Shown one piece after another: positions 53,984 to 63,957 of a stretch of DNA of 64,000 bases. The stretch lies in NCBI RefSeq assembly GCF_014762705.1, contig NZ_JABURL010000046.1, positions 124,001 through 188,000 on the forward strand, written 5' to 3'. The number at the start of each line of letters is the position of its first letter. Within the stretch, counting starts at the first letter, position 1. Source of the stretch: Cyclobacterium sp. GTDB taxonomy: Bacteria; Bacteroidota; Bacteroidia; Cytophagales; Cyclobacteriaceae. Under the pieces are notes generated by a model, which made no database searches, was not told the DNA's origin, and was given only the letters and a program-made list of their open reading frames with translations. The translations under genes and the position numbers were made by a program.

Positions 53984-55117
53984 ATGAAAATAAAAAGGAT
54001 TATTCCGGTGGTATGCTTACTCGCATTCGGGTTATTTGCGTGTAGGGGGAAATCTGTTGCCCAAAATGCTAATCTGATTGATCCGGAGGTAGAAACAGCC
54101 CGCACCGATGCCTACGAAAGCCAACTGAAAAATTACCTGCAACATTTTCTGGTGGAGGAGTATGAAGCCCGCGCAGCCAAGCTCTGGAACCGGGATTACA
54201 GCAGTCCTGCTGCCCTGGAACGAAGCGTCAGCCCTAACCGCAGGCGATGGGAAGAAGTGTTGAGCCCTCCCATACTCTCCAAGACCGGACCGCTCGAAAG
54301 CAAACCGCATCCTCTGGGAGAAATACAGGCCGAATGGCTTACCCTTCCACTGGGCATGCTAACAGCAGAAGCAGTACTTGCCTTCCCCGAAGGGGCAGGC
54401 AAAAACCAGCCGGTTCCGCTAATAATTGTGCAGCACGGCATCGGCAGCACACCGGAAACACCTTTTTCCACCGGGGCCTACCATGAGTACGCTAAGGGAT
54501 TGCTTGATGCAGGATTTGCCGTACTGCTGCCAATGAACCTACGCTCCGTGGAACGACGCAATACCGTGGAGCGTTTCGCCCGCCTCGCAGGTACCAGTTT
54601 GCCCGGAATAGAATTGGTCCGGGTCCAGCACCTGTTGGATGCTGTACTTGCGAATCCGCGGCTGGATGCAGACCGGGTCGGGATGTGGGGCGTTTCCTTA
54701 GGAGGTATGGCTACCATGTTCTGGATGCCCCTTGAACTCCGGATAAAAGCAGGTGTGGTTTCGGCCTGGTTCAATCAACGAAGAAATAAGATGGCGGTGC
54801 CGGATGAGCGCTATTCGAGTTTTTCACCCAGCGAAGAACATGCGTTTTTTAACGGCTGGTTGACGGAGTTTTCTGATGACGATCTTGTTTCCCTGATAGC
54901 ACCCCGGCCACTGATGATTCAACACGGAAAAAACGATAATATCGCCCATTGGCCTCAGGTGGTCGAGGAGTATGAGGAAGCAGCGATTCACTACCAGCTC
55001 CTAAAAATCCCCGAAAAAATAGCATTGGTCTTACACGAGGGAGGACATGAAGCAATTGTCGCGGAAGGCGTACAGTTTCTGACCGACTGGCTTACAGCAT
55101 CGGACAAGGAAAAGTAA
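53984..55117 (+). CDS. Exported alpha/beta-hydrolase, putative lipoprotein
   Basis: A 377-residue alpha/beta-hydrolase. The N-terminus MKIKRIIPVVCLLAFGLFAC is a lipoprotein-type signal (LFAC). The nucleophile elbow GVSLGG (in MWGVSLGGMATMFW) holds the catalytic Ser; the HisGlu region EGGHEA near the C-terminus gives the probable catalytic His, and APRPLMIQHGKND the Asp. Resembles acetyl-xylan esterase or dienelactone hydrolase-like exported esterases. Substrate unknown. It is followed by a secreted nuclease/phosphatase gene on the same strand. Confidence 0.88.
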   Translation: MKIKRIIPVVCLLAFGLFACRGKSVAQNANLIDPEVETARTDAYESQLKNYLQHFLVEEYEARAAKLWNRDYSSPAALERSVSPNRRRWEEVLSPPILSKTGPLESKPHPLGEIQAEWLTLPLGMLTAEAVLAFPEGAGKNQPVPLIIVQHGIGSTPETPFSTGAYHEYAKGLLDAGFAVLLPMNLRSVERRNTVERFARLAGTSLPGIELVRVQHLLDAVLANPRLDADRVGMWGVSLGGMATMFWMPLELRIKAGVVSAWFNQRRNKMAVPDERYSSFSPSEEHAFFNGWLTEFSDDDLVSLIAPRPLMIQHGKNDNIAHWPQVVEEYEEAAIHYQLLKIPEKIALVLHEGGHEAIVAEGVQFLTDWLTASDKEK

Positions 55118-55269
55118 GGTACTGTATCGGTAACCGTACCCAAAAAATAATTACCGGTAAAGCTGCTGGCACCGCAGGCGCTGCATAAAGCACCTGATCG
55201 TGCCGGTCATGATTTAGTTTTACTAAGTACTAAAACATTTATTTCAAAAAAATCATTGATACCATTACC

Positions 55270-56187
55270 ATGAATCGACTGTTTCTACTCCTTTCGCTGT
55301 TTGCTTTGCTTCAGCAAGCCGTATCCGCCCAAAACCAATCCCTCAAAGTCATCAGCTACAACATCTGGAATGGATTTGACTGGGGCAAGGATACCCTTAG
55401 GCAAGAGGCCATGGTCCGGTGGCTGAAGGAACAGGAGGCGGATGTCATCGGCTTTCAGGAGCTCAATGCCTTTAGCCCGGAGAAATTTGCCAACCTCGCC
55501 CGTCAATGGGGACACCCCTATACCCTGCTTTTGAAAGAAGATGGCTATCCCATAGGCATCAGTTCGAAAACACCGTTGGAACTCAAAAGCCGCATGCTGG
55601 GAGGATTTTGGCACGGCATGCTGCATGCCAGAACACGTGATACCGACTTTCTGGTTGTCCACCTCAGTCCCCATGATTGGCAGTTCAGGCGATCGGAAGC
55701 GGAAATTATTTCCACGTATATCGAAAACGTGCTGATCAAAAACCGGCAGGAAAGGTTCATGGTGTTGGGGGATTTTAATTCCCACTCCCCTTTTGATGCT
55801 GGATTTGACCAGGCCCATCCGGAAACACTAAAACGAAACCAGGAAAGCGATAGTCTGAGGTCCACCGAACAAGGCCCCAGCGCCTACCAGACCCTCCGTA
55901 AGGGTAATTTTGATTACAGCGTGATGTCCCGGTTTTTATCCCTTCCCCTGATCGATGTGGTACAGGCCCATACAGCGGAAAACCTGAAATCCTCCTTCCC
56001 TACTCCCCTGATCACGCAGGACCTATCCCCCGACCAACGCGCCGCCTACAAGCAACGCATCGATTATATCCTGGTAAGCCCCTGGTTTGAATTTCGCTGC
56101 ACCCAGGCAGCGGTGATCAACACCGGCAGGCCGGATCAGCTATCCGATCACTACCCGGTCGTCGCTTCCTTTAACTGGGAGGAATGA
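55270..56187 (+). CDS. Secreted endonuclease/exonuclease/phosphatase family protein
   Basis: A 305-residue protein with a signal peptide (MNRLFLLLSLFALLQQAVSA, cut before QNQ). Family motifs are present: VISYNIWNG at the start, GFQELNAF with the metal-binding Glu, VLGDFNSHSP with Asp/Asn, and SDHYPVVASF with the catalytic Asp-His at the end. Members are phosphodiesterases acting on nucleic acids, sphingomyelin or inositol phosphates; the substrate here is unknown. It lies about 150 bases after the hydrolase gene. Confidence 0.92.
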   Translation: MNRLFLLLSLFALLQQAVSAQNQSLKVISYNIWNGFDWGKDTLRQEAMVRWLKEQEADVIGFQELNAFSPEKFANLARQWGHPYTLLLKEDGYPIGISSKTPLELKSRMLGGFWHGMLHARTRDTDFLVVHLSPHDWQFRRSEAEIISTYIENVLIKNRQERFMVLGDFNSHSPFDAGFDQAHPETLKRNQESDSLRSTEQGPSAYQTLRKGNFDYSVMSRFLSLPLIDVVQAHTAENLKSSFPTPLITQDLSPDQRAAYKQRIDYILVSPWFEFRCTQAAVINTGRPDQLSDHYPVVASFNWEE

Positions 56188-56199
56188 TCAGTTCCCTGA

Positions 56200-57087
56200 T
56201 CAACCCAACTTCTCCTTAAAGAAGGCTATGGTCCGTCCCCATGCCAGCTTGGCAGCAGCTTCGTCGTATCGGGGCGTGGAATGGTTGTGGAAACCGTGGT
56301 TTACCTCCGGATACATGAATGCCTGGTATTCTTTGTCATGTGCCTTCAACTCCTTCTCGTAATCCGGCCAGCCGGCATTTACCCGGGTGTCCAGTCCCGC
56401 AAAGTGCAACATCAGGGGTGCCTGAATTTGGGGCACTTCTTCTGCCGTGGGCTGACCGCCATAAAAGGGCACAGCAGCACCCAGGTCAGGCACCCTTACG
56501 GCCATCATATTGGATATCCAGCCGCCAAAACAGAAGCCTACCGCACCGGCTTTGCCGGTACAATGTTCGTGGTTTTTCAGGGTTTCATAGCCGGCAATAA
56601 AATCCTGCAGCATGTCTTCCCGATCCCGTTTGGACTGCATGGTACGGCCCTCATCATCCGTGCCCGGGTAGCCGCCAAAGGGTGTCAGCGCATCCGGAGC
56701 AAAGGCGATAAAGCCATCCAGGGCCGCCTGATGGGCCGTATCTTCAATATAGGGATTCAGTCCGCGGTTTTCATGCACCACCAGTATGCCCGGCAGCGGA
56801 CCGCTTTGGTCCTTGGGACGGGTCAGCAAGCCCTTCATGGTACCTGCCCCTTTGGGGGAGTCGTAGCTAATGTATTCCGAGATCAGCCGGGGGTCGTCCT
56901 GGGTATAGCGGCGGGCCGCAGCATAGTTGGGCATCAGGTAGCCCATAATGGCCGATACGGTAAGGCCGCCTACGGCAAATTTGGACAGGCGCTGTACAAA
57001 GTCTCTGCGCTCGATACGGCTATGGGCATAATCGTCATACAGGTCAAATACTTCCTGGTCCAGGTCTTTTTTGTTGATTGGTTTCAT
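56200..57087 (-). CDS. Dienelactone hydrolase family protein, Tat-like signal
   Basis: A 295-residue alpha/beta-hydrolase from the ATG at 57087; a longer frame to 57120 adds a poor leader. The N-terminal [19 protein letters not shown] resembles a Tat signal. The nucleophile is the Cys of [10 protein letters not shown], as in dienelactone hydrolases, with Asp in FAGLDTRVN and His in VNHGFHNH. Substrate unknown. It converges on the secreted nuclease gene with 12 bases between the two stops. Confidence 0.92.
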   Translation of the reverse strand: MKPINKKDLDQEVFDLYDDYAHSRIERRDFVQRLSKFAVGGLTVSAIMGYLMPNYAAARRYTQDDPRLISEYISYDSPKGAGTMKGLLTRPKDQSGPLPGILVVHENRGLNPYIEDTAHQAALDGFIAFAPDALTPFGGYPGTDDEGRTMQSKRDREDMLQDFIAGYETLKNHEHCTGKAGAVGFCFGGWISNMMAVRVPDLGAAVPFYGGQPTAEEVPQIQAPLMLHFAGLDTRVNAGWPDYEKELKAHDKEYQAFMYPEVNHGFHNHSTPRYDEAAAKLAWGRTIAFFKEKLG

Positions 57088-57225
57088 TTGTAGGCAGTTT
57101 GGTTGTAATGCGGTGAGCACTTGTCTCCGCAGCGGTAGCCGGATGGCACTAGGACCGCAGGATTAAGTTACGGTATTTTTCGAAAGAACGGGCACCTGCC
57201 CGGCAAAAGTTTTGAGGGCCTTTGA

Positions 57226-57444
57226 TTACAGGATTCCTCCTCCCAAAACCAATCGAATAAGTCCAACTACCACGGCGATGCCACATAGCACCATACCTTC
57301 ATTGGATTTCCCGATAGCACTGATGATCAGTCCGAGAATGGCAAAAGGGATATTGATCCAATTAAACCAGCCCAAAAGCGGGATAAATCCCAGCAACATA
57401 CCCAAGGCGGCCAGTACGCCAAGAATCAATCCAACTGTTTTCAT
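57226..57444 (-). CDS. Small two-helix membrane protein
   Basis: A 72-residue protein made almost wholly of hydrophobic helices separated by GKSNEG (VGLILGVLAALGMLLGFIPL and MVLCGIAVVVGLIRLVLGGG). Similar short DUF4190-like membrane proteins are common; function is unknown. It is monocistronic on the minus strand. Confidence 0.75.
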   Translation of the reverse strand: MKTVGLILGVLAALGMLLGFIPLLGWFNWINIPFAILGLIISAIGKSNEGMVLCGIAVVVGLIRLVLGGGIL

Positions 57445-57614
57445 AGTAATCGTTGTTTTCTTCCAGACGTTAATTTAAGCGAATCAATTGAGAAACTCTG
57501 CGTTCTCAGAAACTTACCTAACAATAATCAAAATGAACAATGATAAACAAGATGACACAAAGAAAGCAAATTGAGCTAGTCCGTGTAAATTGTTTATCCT
57601 ATTGTTATTCTCTG

Positions 57615-59606
57615 TCATAGGTCTATTTCAAAATCATTTTCCCTAAACCAGTTCTTACTTATCTCATTGTTGTCGCTTTTCGGTTTCGGTTCGGCTTCAT
57701 TCACTTTAAAAGTGGTTGGCAAGTTAACTGCATGACCAAAAATCAATGCGTGTTGTGTAGGAATGGTAGGCATTCTTCTCAGTATTGTTTCAGAAATGTG
57801 CGGTGTGATTTGCCTGATATGGGATAAGTCTTCCGGGTTTTGAATTCGGTGAACAATGAAATTACTGCATTGGGATAATACGGTCTTTGAAAGCTCACTT
57901 GGTCTTTGAGACGATACAAGTAAGAACATACCGTATTTCCGGCCTTCCTTAGCAATACGTTCAAAAATTCTGTTTGCATCACCGAATACCTTTCCAGCAT
58001 CTTTAGATATATACCTGTGAGCTTCTTCCAGAACAAGGTTTACCGGAAACTTATTTCTGTCTTTTGCTTCTCGTAGTTTTTCAAACACTAACCTTGAAAG
58101 CACACAGGAAATGACTTCTACCGTTTCATCATTGGCAGAATTGAGGTCAATTATTATCACCTGTGATTTTTTCGAAACCGATTCGATGCCTAAAAACTGT
58201 TTTAAATAATTTTCCTCATTTAAGTCTGTTCTTATCTTGGTCAGAAAGCCAAAATCTTCTCTTTTTATTGTTTTCAGGCGAGTTATCATAGAGGAACAAT
58301 AATCCCTGATTTGCTTGTTTCCGTAAGCTTCTTCATATAGAATAGCCAATTGGATTAAGTCTTCTAGATCTTCAAAATCAAATTTTTCATTACTGAAATC
58401 AGGTATGGTAAAATCCGTTACTTCAAATGATTTAATTTCATTGATAAAGTTTTCTTGATTCTGATTCGCATCATTGGCGTATCTGGCAGACTCTTGAAAG
58501 TTTCCATACTGAGCACTGAAATGGTGTTTGTCAAGTAAGCCAGTATTCAAATCACCTTTGCCAAATTTGTCAATAATGGTATATAGCCTTTGACCTTTAG
58601 CAGCGGAGTTTTCGTTGACGGATAGCGTTTGTACAACTGCCTTAGATACGATGTGGTTAAAGTTTGAGTCTTCGTTTATTGCCGTAAAGCCTAAGCCATT
58701 GCGAAGAACGGGCAATTGCGAACGTTCACTTGCCTTTAAAAGTAATGCCCATTCATCGATATTTAGAAACCAGTGAGGTAACTCAAATTTTTTATGTTCA
58801 ATCCCTTCAATTTGTTCGGTGGGTAAAGGATCAAGAGAAAAGTAGTTAACCTCAATTTCATTCTTCGCGTTTATTGAATTTAAGTTTTTAAATGCTTCAT
58901 AATACTCACCATTCACATCAAAGAAGATGAACGTACTACCTGTTGCACTGTTTTCTTCAAGTCTGTAAAGGGTTTGCAGCATGGAGGCAATGGTGCAAGA
59001 TTTTCCGCTTCCTGTATTGCCGAGAATCGCAGAATGACTTCCGAAAAATTTGTCAATATCAATTTTCACTTCATAATCCGGGAAAATGGTTGATTTTCCA
59101 ATCGGTAATGATGTGTAGCGGTATTTGCAATCACAATCAGATTTAGAACATTCAGAATTATCCTCAAAGCAAACTTTGACCTTTACCGCATTCGTTTTGA
59201 AAATAGTGTCCAACTCTTCCTCTTTAATGTAAAGAACATCTGAATAAAGATTGGGATAGACACTTACACCAAATTCAAAATTTAAAGATCCTTCTTTTGT
59301 TGTTTTAATGGTTCCAATCGGGAGGACTTCCAAAAACTTTCCGGCCTGTACCTTGCTCAATATTTGATCTGTTGGATTGGAAAACGGCACATTAAGGTCT
59401 TTTTCCCGAACCCCCGACACTTCTGCAACGATGTAATAATTTTGGTAGGGGACAATGACGTAGCTGTTGAGTTGAGCAAAATAATGTATGTCGTCAAATC
59501 CACTTACGTTAAAGTTTTCCAATCCGCTTAATAGTTCTACAGAAAATCGGTCGGAGTTTATAGCTACGACTTTTCCAATCCCCCTTTGTTTGTCTTCTTT
59601 GGTCAT
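57615..59606 (-). CDS. herA: HerA-type ATPase of a SIR2-HerA antiphage system
   Basis: A 663-residue HerA/FtsK-superfamily ATPase. The N-terminal beta-barrel (HAS-barrel, about 1-130) is followed by Walker A GNTGSGKS at 196-203, a cluster of cysteines just upstream (ECSKSDCDC at 152-160), and Walker B NLVLEEAHRYI with the sensor SSQRPSELSKTVLSQC. HerA proteins form hexameric DNA translocases. Its start overlaps the end of the SIR2 gene by four bases, the arrangement of the antiphage SIR2-HerA pair, where HerA supports NAD-depleting SIR2. Confidence 0.93.
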   Translation of the reverse strand: MTKEDKQRGIGKVVAINSDRFSVELLSGLENFNVSGFDDIHYFAQLNSYVIVPYQNYYIVAEVSGVREKDLNVPFSNPTDQILSKVQAGKFLEVLPIGTIKTTKEGSLNFEFGVSVYPNLYSDVLYIKEEELDTIFKTNAVKVKVCFEDNSECSKSDCDCKYRYTSLPIGKSTIFPDYEVKIDIDKFFGSHSAILGNTGSGKSCTIASMLQTLYRLEENSATGSTFIFFDVNGEYYEAFKNLNSINAKNEIEVNYFSLDPLPTEQIEGIEHKKFELPHWFLNIDEWALLLKASERSQLPVLRNGLGFTAINEDSNFNHIVSKAVVQTLSVNENSAAKGQRLYTIIDKFGKGDLNTGLLDKHHFSAQYGNFQESARYANDANQNQENFINEIKSFEVTDFTIPDFSNEKFDFEDLEDLIQLAILYEEAYGNKQIRDYCSSMITRLKTIKREDFGFLTKIRTDLNEENYLKQFLGIESVSKKSQVIIIDLNSANDETVEVISCVLSRLVFEKLREAKDRNKFPVNLVLEEAHRYISKDAGKVFGDANRIFERIAKEGRKYGMFLLVSSQRPSELSKTVLSQCSNFIVHRIQNPEDLSHIRQITPHISETILRRMPTIPTQHALIFGHAVNLPTTFKVNEAEPKPKSDNNEISKNWFRENDFEIDL

Positions 59607-60946
59607 TTCAATAAATCTTTAAGGTTCTGGATTGTCTTTTCCATTTTCTTGTCCAAGTCTTCTGCTGTTAAATCCGGTAAGACTTGCTCCACAAACCTTT
59701 TAAAGAAATGTAGAGGCACATAATCACTTTTTCCCTCAGGCCATTTCTCTCCAATAATCCATATCCTAGAATCATTCAAAGCCATCAACTTACCAATAGC
59801 ATTTTTTTCAGTTGGTTCACCAATAACGATTAAACGGAATGAAGGAATGGTAAATGCCTGGAAAATCAGGTTGTTAATATGTTCATCGCTAAAACTATAC
59901 CCGATAGTGACCAAAATATTATTGTTTTGCATCAGTTTCTTTTGAAACTCACGGAACAAGTCAGAATATGGACTTCCAAGACTGGCATTGTATTTCAATG
60001 GTGTTGGATGAATCATTATAGTAGATTCATCCTCTAAATCCTCAAAAGTCGGTTCCTGAATTTCCTTTACGTTGAATAGCTTATTCTCACCCTCAGCTTG
60101 AATCCAATTGACGGAACCGTGGATTTTGTACAAATAAAAGAAGTTGTCAATCACGCTCCATTTGGATTGTGATAAATCCATTTTTTCTGCAAGGGCGTAA
60201 TTGAATATGGCAGGATTAAAAAATTTGCTTATACCTCCGGTAAAGCCGTTTACGTAATGAATCCCCAATAAATCCATAGCCCTTTCCGAAAAAAGGTCAT
60301 AATTGGTCGTGAAAATATTTAGTCTTGGTAGCGTTGGGTTTCTGGTAAGGAGTTTCCTATAAAATTGTTTGTATAGCTCAATTAAGGGCTGGTCAACAGG
60401 TGGCTTATCTTTTTCAGGTTTGGCATTGTCTTCGTTAAGGCATTTTTGAAGCAAGTAATTTCTTGCTTTAAGGATAATGGATTCAACTTTTTCACACTTA
60501 GTTAAATCCGCAAATGATTTTTCTTGAATGCTGAGAGGTATCTGATCTATTTCTTCCTCTGATAGTGTTTTTTGTAGATAAAAGGAAAGGCTATGTAAAG
60601 TGGAAAGGAATACTTCAAGGTTTTTGAAGAAGATATCTCCATCGACTTCAATACTCAAGGTCGATTTTAACCATTCTTTCTCTTCTTTGAACTCCTTTGA
60701 TCCGTAAAATTCTGAGGCCATAGGAGCCATGACAGGAATCCCTATTTCCTTAAATTTCCCTTCAGCCGTTTCTAATTTGAAAGAAGAGCAGCCACTTCCT
60801 AGTAGAAAGGAAAGATTCTTATTGTCAAGGGCTTTTAAAAACGAATCCTGAATCTTTTTCAAATCTGTTTCGTTTGATTTCTCACTAGTTTGCTCTTTTT
60901 TGGATTCGAGTACGTTTTCGTTGCCTTTGTAGAAGAATATTTCCAT
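59603..60946 (-). CDS. SIR2-like NADase, effector of the SIR2-HerA system
   Basis: A 447-residue SIR2-like protein. LGSGCSSF at 49-56 is the nucleotide-binding turn; NIFTTNYDLFSERAMD has the family Asn215 and Asp217, and KIHGSVNW has His276, the catalytic-type His in NAD-cleaving SIR2 defence proteins. The C-terminal part is helical. Such proteins deplete NAD after infection and cause abortive death. It is the first gene of the pair, overlapping herA by four bases (59603-59606). Confidence 0.92.
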   Translation of the reverse strand: MEIFFYKGNENVLESKKEQTSEKSNETDLKKIQDSFLKALDNKNLSFLLGSGCSSFKLETAEGKFKEIGIPVMAPMASEFYGSKEFKEEKEWLKSTLSIEVDGDIFFKNLEVFLSTLHSLSFYLQKTLSEEEIDQIPLSIQEKSFADLTKCEKVESIILKARNYLLQKCLNEDNAKPEKDKPPVDQPLIELYKQFYRKLLTRNPTLPRLNIFTTNYDLFSERAMDLLGIHYVNGFTGGISKFFNPAIFNYALAEKMDLSQSKWSVIDNFFYLYKIHGSVNWIQAEGENKLFNVKEIQEPTFEDLEDESTIMIHPTPLKYNASLGSPYSDLFREFQKKLMQNNNILVTIGYSFSDEHINNLIFQAFTIPSFRLIVIGEPTEKNAIGKLMALNDSRIWIIGEKWPEGKSDYVPLHFFKRFVEQVLPDLTAEDLDKKMEKTIQNLKDLLK

Positions 60947-61049
60947 AATCGTATTTTTTAATTCCCTGTTATTCCGTTAATAAATGTCTCGACAAAATAT
61001 AAAATCCGGGTCAAAATCCGGCCGCCTGCTTTGTTGCGTTCCAGTAAAG

Positions 61050-61754
61050 GGGAGGGGCTGGTAAAATTTTCAGGTTGGCAGTGGTTTTCTCCATGCGGTT
61101 TTATAGGTACTCGTAAGCTTCGAACAAGAAGCCCACATTTCCGCAAGCGGCATCATAATTTTTCTCGCCAATTTTTGGATCAACCACTTTTACAATGGTA
61201 GTAATGAGCGGACGGGGTGTGTAGTATTCTCCTCCGTTGCGCCCTGCATTGCCCATGTTTTTGATCTTGTCTTCGTACAGGTGGCTCATTTCGTGCTTTT
61301 CCTCATGGGTACGGAACCGCAACTCATCAATCCGGTTAATGACTTCCCGCAGGTTGTAGCCGCTTTGGACACGGTTTTTCAGCTCGCTAAAAATCTCCCC
61401 AATCTTGTATTCGATGGTATCGGCATTTTCGGCAGACAGTTTAAATTTGCTGAGATAGGGAAATAATTTCCCATTTACAAAATCGATTAAATCATCCCCA
61501 GTCAGGGCATTGTGATTAATTTTGCCATCCGATAATTTAGGTGCGGCCCAAACGCTCCACTGGTATTCCGGTTCGATTATGGGCGTGTAGGTTTTTCCGG
61601 TCAGTTCCGCAGCAGTAGCCCGATCCCGCTCCAGGTCGTCCAGGTATTTCAAAAACAATACCCAGGAAGTCTGCTCCACATAATCCAACTCACTACCGCA
61701 GCCCGCATCCTTGTGGAGTATATCGTCTATATTCTTAAAAGTTTGTTCGAACAT
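61050..61754 (-). pseudogene. Truncated type I restriction methyltransferase (HsdM) gene
   Basis: The first 217 residues of an HsdM-type protein: EQTFKNIDDILHKDAGCGSE at the start (HsdM N-terminal domain), and GEYYTPRPLITTIV. The SAM-binding motif I, normally DPACGTGGFL, reads DAACGNVGFLFEAYEYL and is altered. A stop at 61101 follows; the frame then continues as NRMEKTTANLKIL, which still resembles HsdM, before homology ends near 61050. The remaining methyltransferase, hsdS and hsdR are absent, so the gene was cut when the SIR2-HerA genes came in. Confidence 0.88.
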
Positions 61755-62004
61755 TCGTTTTCTTTTATTTCAGATTTTTAGTTTTCATTCTTTTCTGACT
61801 GCGCACTGGCAAATACCAAGAGTGCTGTTTGTTGGGATGGCTTTTTTAAGTATGTTGTAACGGTTCTGTTCTTAGCGTTCGTGCGGGATTTTGGAGGATA
61901 AAACCATCAACCAGCATTGAAACTTTAATAGAACCACAAAGCTCCAGGTTTTCACGTCACGCCGCATGACACAAAGCCAATGTTAGCAATTCACCCTTAC
62001 ATTT

Positions 62005-63957
62005 TCAGTCCTTTATAGCTTTATAAATAATTAAATCATCTTCAATTTTTAAAAATGTTAAGATTAGTAGTTTTAAGTATGTGGAATATGCATACTCGTG
62101 CTTTTGTATTTCATCAGGAGTAGCTTGTGTTCCGTGTAGGTAACTATTTCTTAAGTCTAGCCCATTTGTAAACTCACTTTTGTTCAAGAAATAATTGAAA
62201 TAAGCTTGCTCGGGTTTTGAAAACAAAGAGCTGTCAAAGAAAACCATTTTCTCAGTTTCCATTCTTTCGGCCTCTTGACGAAATTCAAAAGAGTACCGAT
62301 AATATGAAGCTACTTCATTTATAAACAAATCTCTAAGAATTATTATTCTTGCTGGGTTTGTGATTTGAACATAATTATTATTATCTACAAAAATAACCCC
62401 CTTTTCAATTAGGTAATTTAACGGATGCTTCTGATGTTCCTCATAACTGCTAAATTTCACTTGTTCGTTTGAAAGCAAATCAAAAAATGTATGATAATGC
62501 TTTTCTTTGAATGGTTCAACAAAAGCAAGTAAAGTCTGGTCAGAGAAAAAAAGATTAATGAGACTCTTAAGTTCATTATTGTCCTCGTTTAAATATATAT
62601 ACTTCCTTTTGTTTAAGCTAGGAATGTCTTTTATTGCTGTTGGATTAGATGAGATTTGGAAAAGCTCAAAGTCAATACTACCCTCTTCAACAAAGAGTTT
62701 AAACTGTTTTAATACTGATTCAAATTCTGGGGCTAACAACCTAACTTTCTCAAAGTAAGATGTCGCTGATGGAATTGAAAAACGAGCATTGTTTGCAAAC
62801 TCGTATCTGTCTTGGAAAGACGAGGTAAAAACCTGGTGTAAAATATATTCTAGAGAAAACCCTAAGTCGCTTAGCACGTTATTATAACCAACTAACTGGA
62901 GTTGAGAGGTCATCTCCATTAAATTGAATTCTGTTCCACGTCTATAGTCATTTTTGGAATGAACGCCCATGACTCGCTCAAATACGCCCATTTTATTTTT
63001 CTTACTTACAAGATTAATTCTGCGTTGAACGTCGAGATATTCAAACAGAACTATAAAATTTTGAAATAGTAAAAACGGGTCATTGTTTTGCTTAATAAAA
63101 TCCAGACTGTAAGAGTAGTTTATTTCAAAATCATCATCAATAATTCCGTCTTTAATTTTACTGGCATTCTCGGTAAAACTAACTGAAACACCATATCTCA
63201 TTCCGTTATTTCCAGTGAAAAATTTTTCGGTTTCGCTTTTATGTAAACGTTTAGCTTTTAAGCGTGTTTTGTCAGATACTTTAAAATCATTCCTGTTTCT
63301 CGCATTTTGAATGAGACCAATGTAATTATAATTTACACCTTCAGAATCTAAGTAGTTTAAAAGTATTGTTTCCTTTTCCTCAACGGTAAGGCTTTTAGGG
63401 AGATATTTTTGATTTTTAACGAAGTCTTCCTTTACCTCATAAAATGAAAGAAATATTTCAGCAGATTGCGAATATGTTAAAAGGAAGTTTTTAATTTCTA
63501 AATTGTAGTGTTCAACTATTTTTTTATGAGTTAAAACTTCATGAATTAAGTGAGGTTCATTCGTTAAGAGTCTACTGAAATTACCTTTTGAAATGTTTTT
63601 AAATATTCCTTGATTATTTACTAATTCCCAAAATGAATGAACATAATTTCTTAGAATATTTTCATATATGGTCAAAATATTAGTGTCGTTAATAGTTGCC
63701 ATATACTGTCCAACCACCTTGCCATATTCTATTACTTTAATTTTGAAGTTGTCGATATCGTCCTGTGACCAACTTTTTAAATAGAGGTCGTTGTCAATAT
63801 ACTTTTTCACGTTGTACAGTTCCAGAACTTCGTTAATATCTGTATAATTTGTCTTTGAGTCAGCCTTTAAAATATATTCCCATTTCTTAAGGTTATATGA
63901 CCATGTCATATCTTCTTTAGAGTAAAAAACTACTTTATTTAAATCTGTATTATGCAT
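62005..63957 (-). CDS. Large uncharacterised protein with HEPN-like C-terminus
   Basis: A 650-residue, mostly helical, cytoplasmic protein with very low GC and no signal. I do not recognise a family for the first 590 residues. The C-terminus has GLDLRNSYLHG at about 601-609: Arg603, Asn604 and His608 match the Rx4-6H motif of HEPN ribonucleases, and the following helix-rich YSTYLKLLILTFLKIEDDLI fits a HEPN or DUF4209-like fold. Placed beside SIR2-HerA and an hsdM remnant, it is a candidate defence effector. No toxin-antitoxin partner is adjacent; upstream sequence is at the window edge. Confidence 0.6.
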   Translation of the reverse strand: MHNTDLNKVVFYSKEDMTWSYNLKKWEYILKADSKTNYTDINEVLELYNVKKYIDNDLYLKSWSQDDIDNFKIKVIEYGKVVGQYMATINDTNILTIYENILRNYVHSFWELVNNQGIFKNISKGNFSRLLTNEPHLIHEVLTHKKIVEHYNLEIKNFLLTYSQSAEIFLSFYEVKEDFVKNQKYLPKSLTVEEKETILLNYLDSEGVNYNYIGLIQNARNRNDFKVSDKTRLKAKRLHKSETEKFFTGNNGMRYGVSVSFTENASKIKDGIIDDDFEINYSYSLDFIKQNNDPFLLFQNFIVLFEYLDVQRRINLVSKKNKMGVFERVMGVHSKNDYRRGTEFNLMEMTSQLQLVGYNNVLSDLGFSLEYILHQVFTSSFQDRYEFANNARFSIPSATSYFEKVRLLAPEFESVLKQFKLFVEEGSIDFELFQISSNPTAIKDIPSLNKRKYIYLNEDNNELKSLINLFFSDQTLLAFVEPFKEKHYHTFFDLLSNEQVKFSSYEEHQKHPLNYLIEKGVIFVDNNNYVQITNPARIIILRDLFINEVASYYRYSFEFRQEAERMETEKMVFFDSSLFSKPEQAYFNYFLNKSEFTNGLDLRNSYLHGTQATPDEIQKHEYAYSTYLKLLILTFLKIEDDLIIYKAIKD

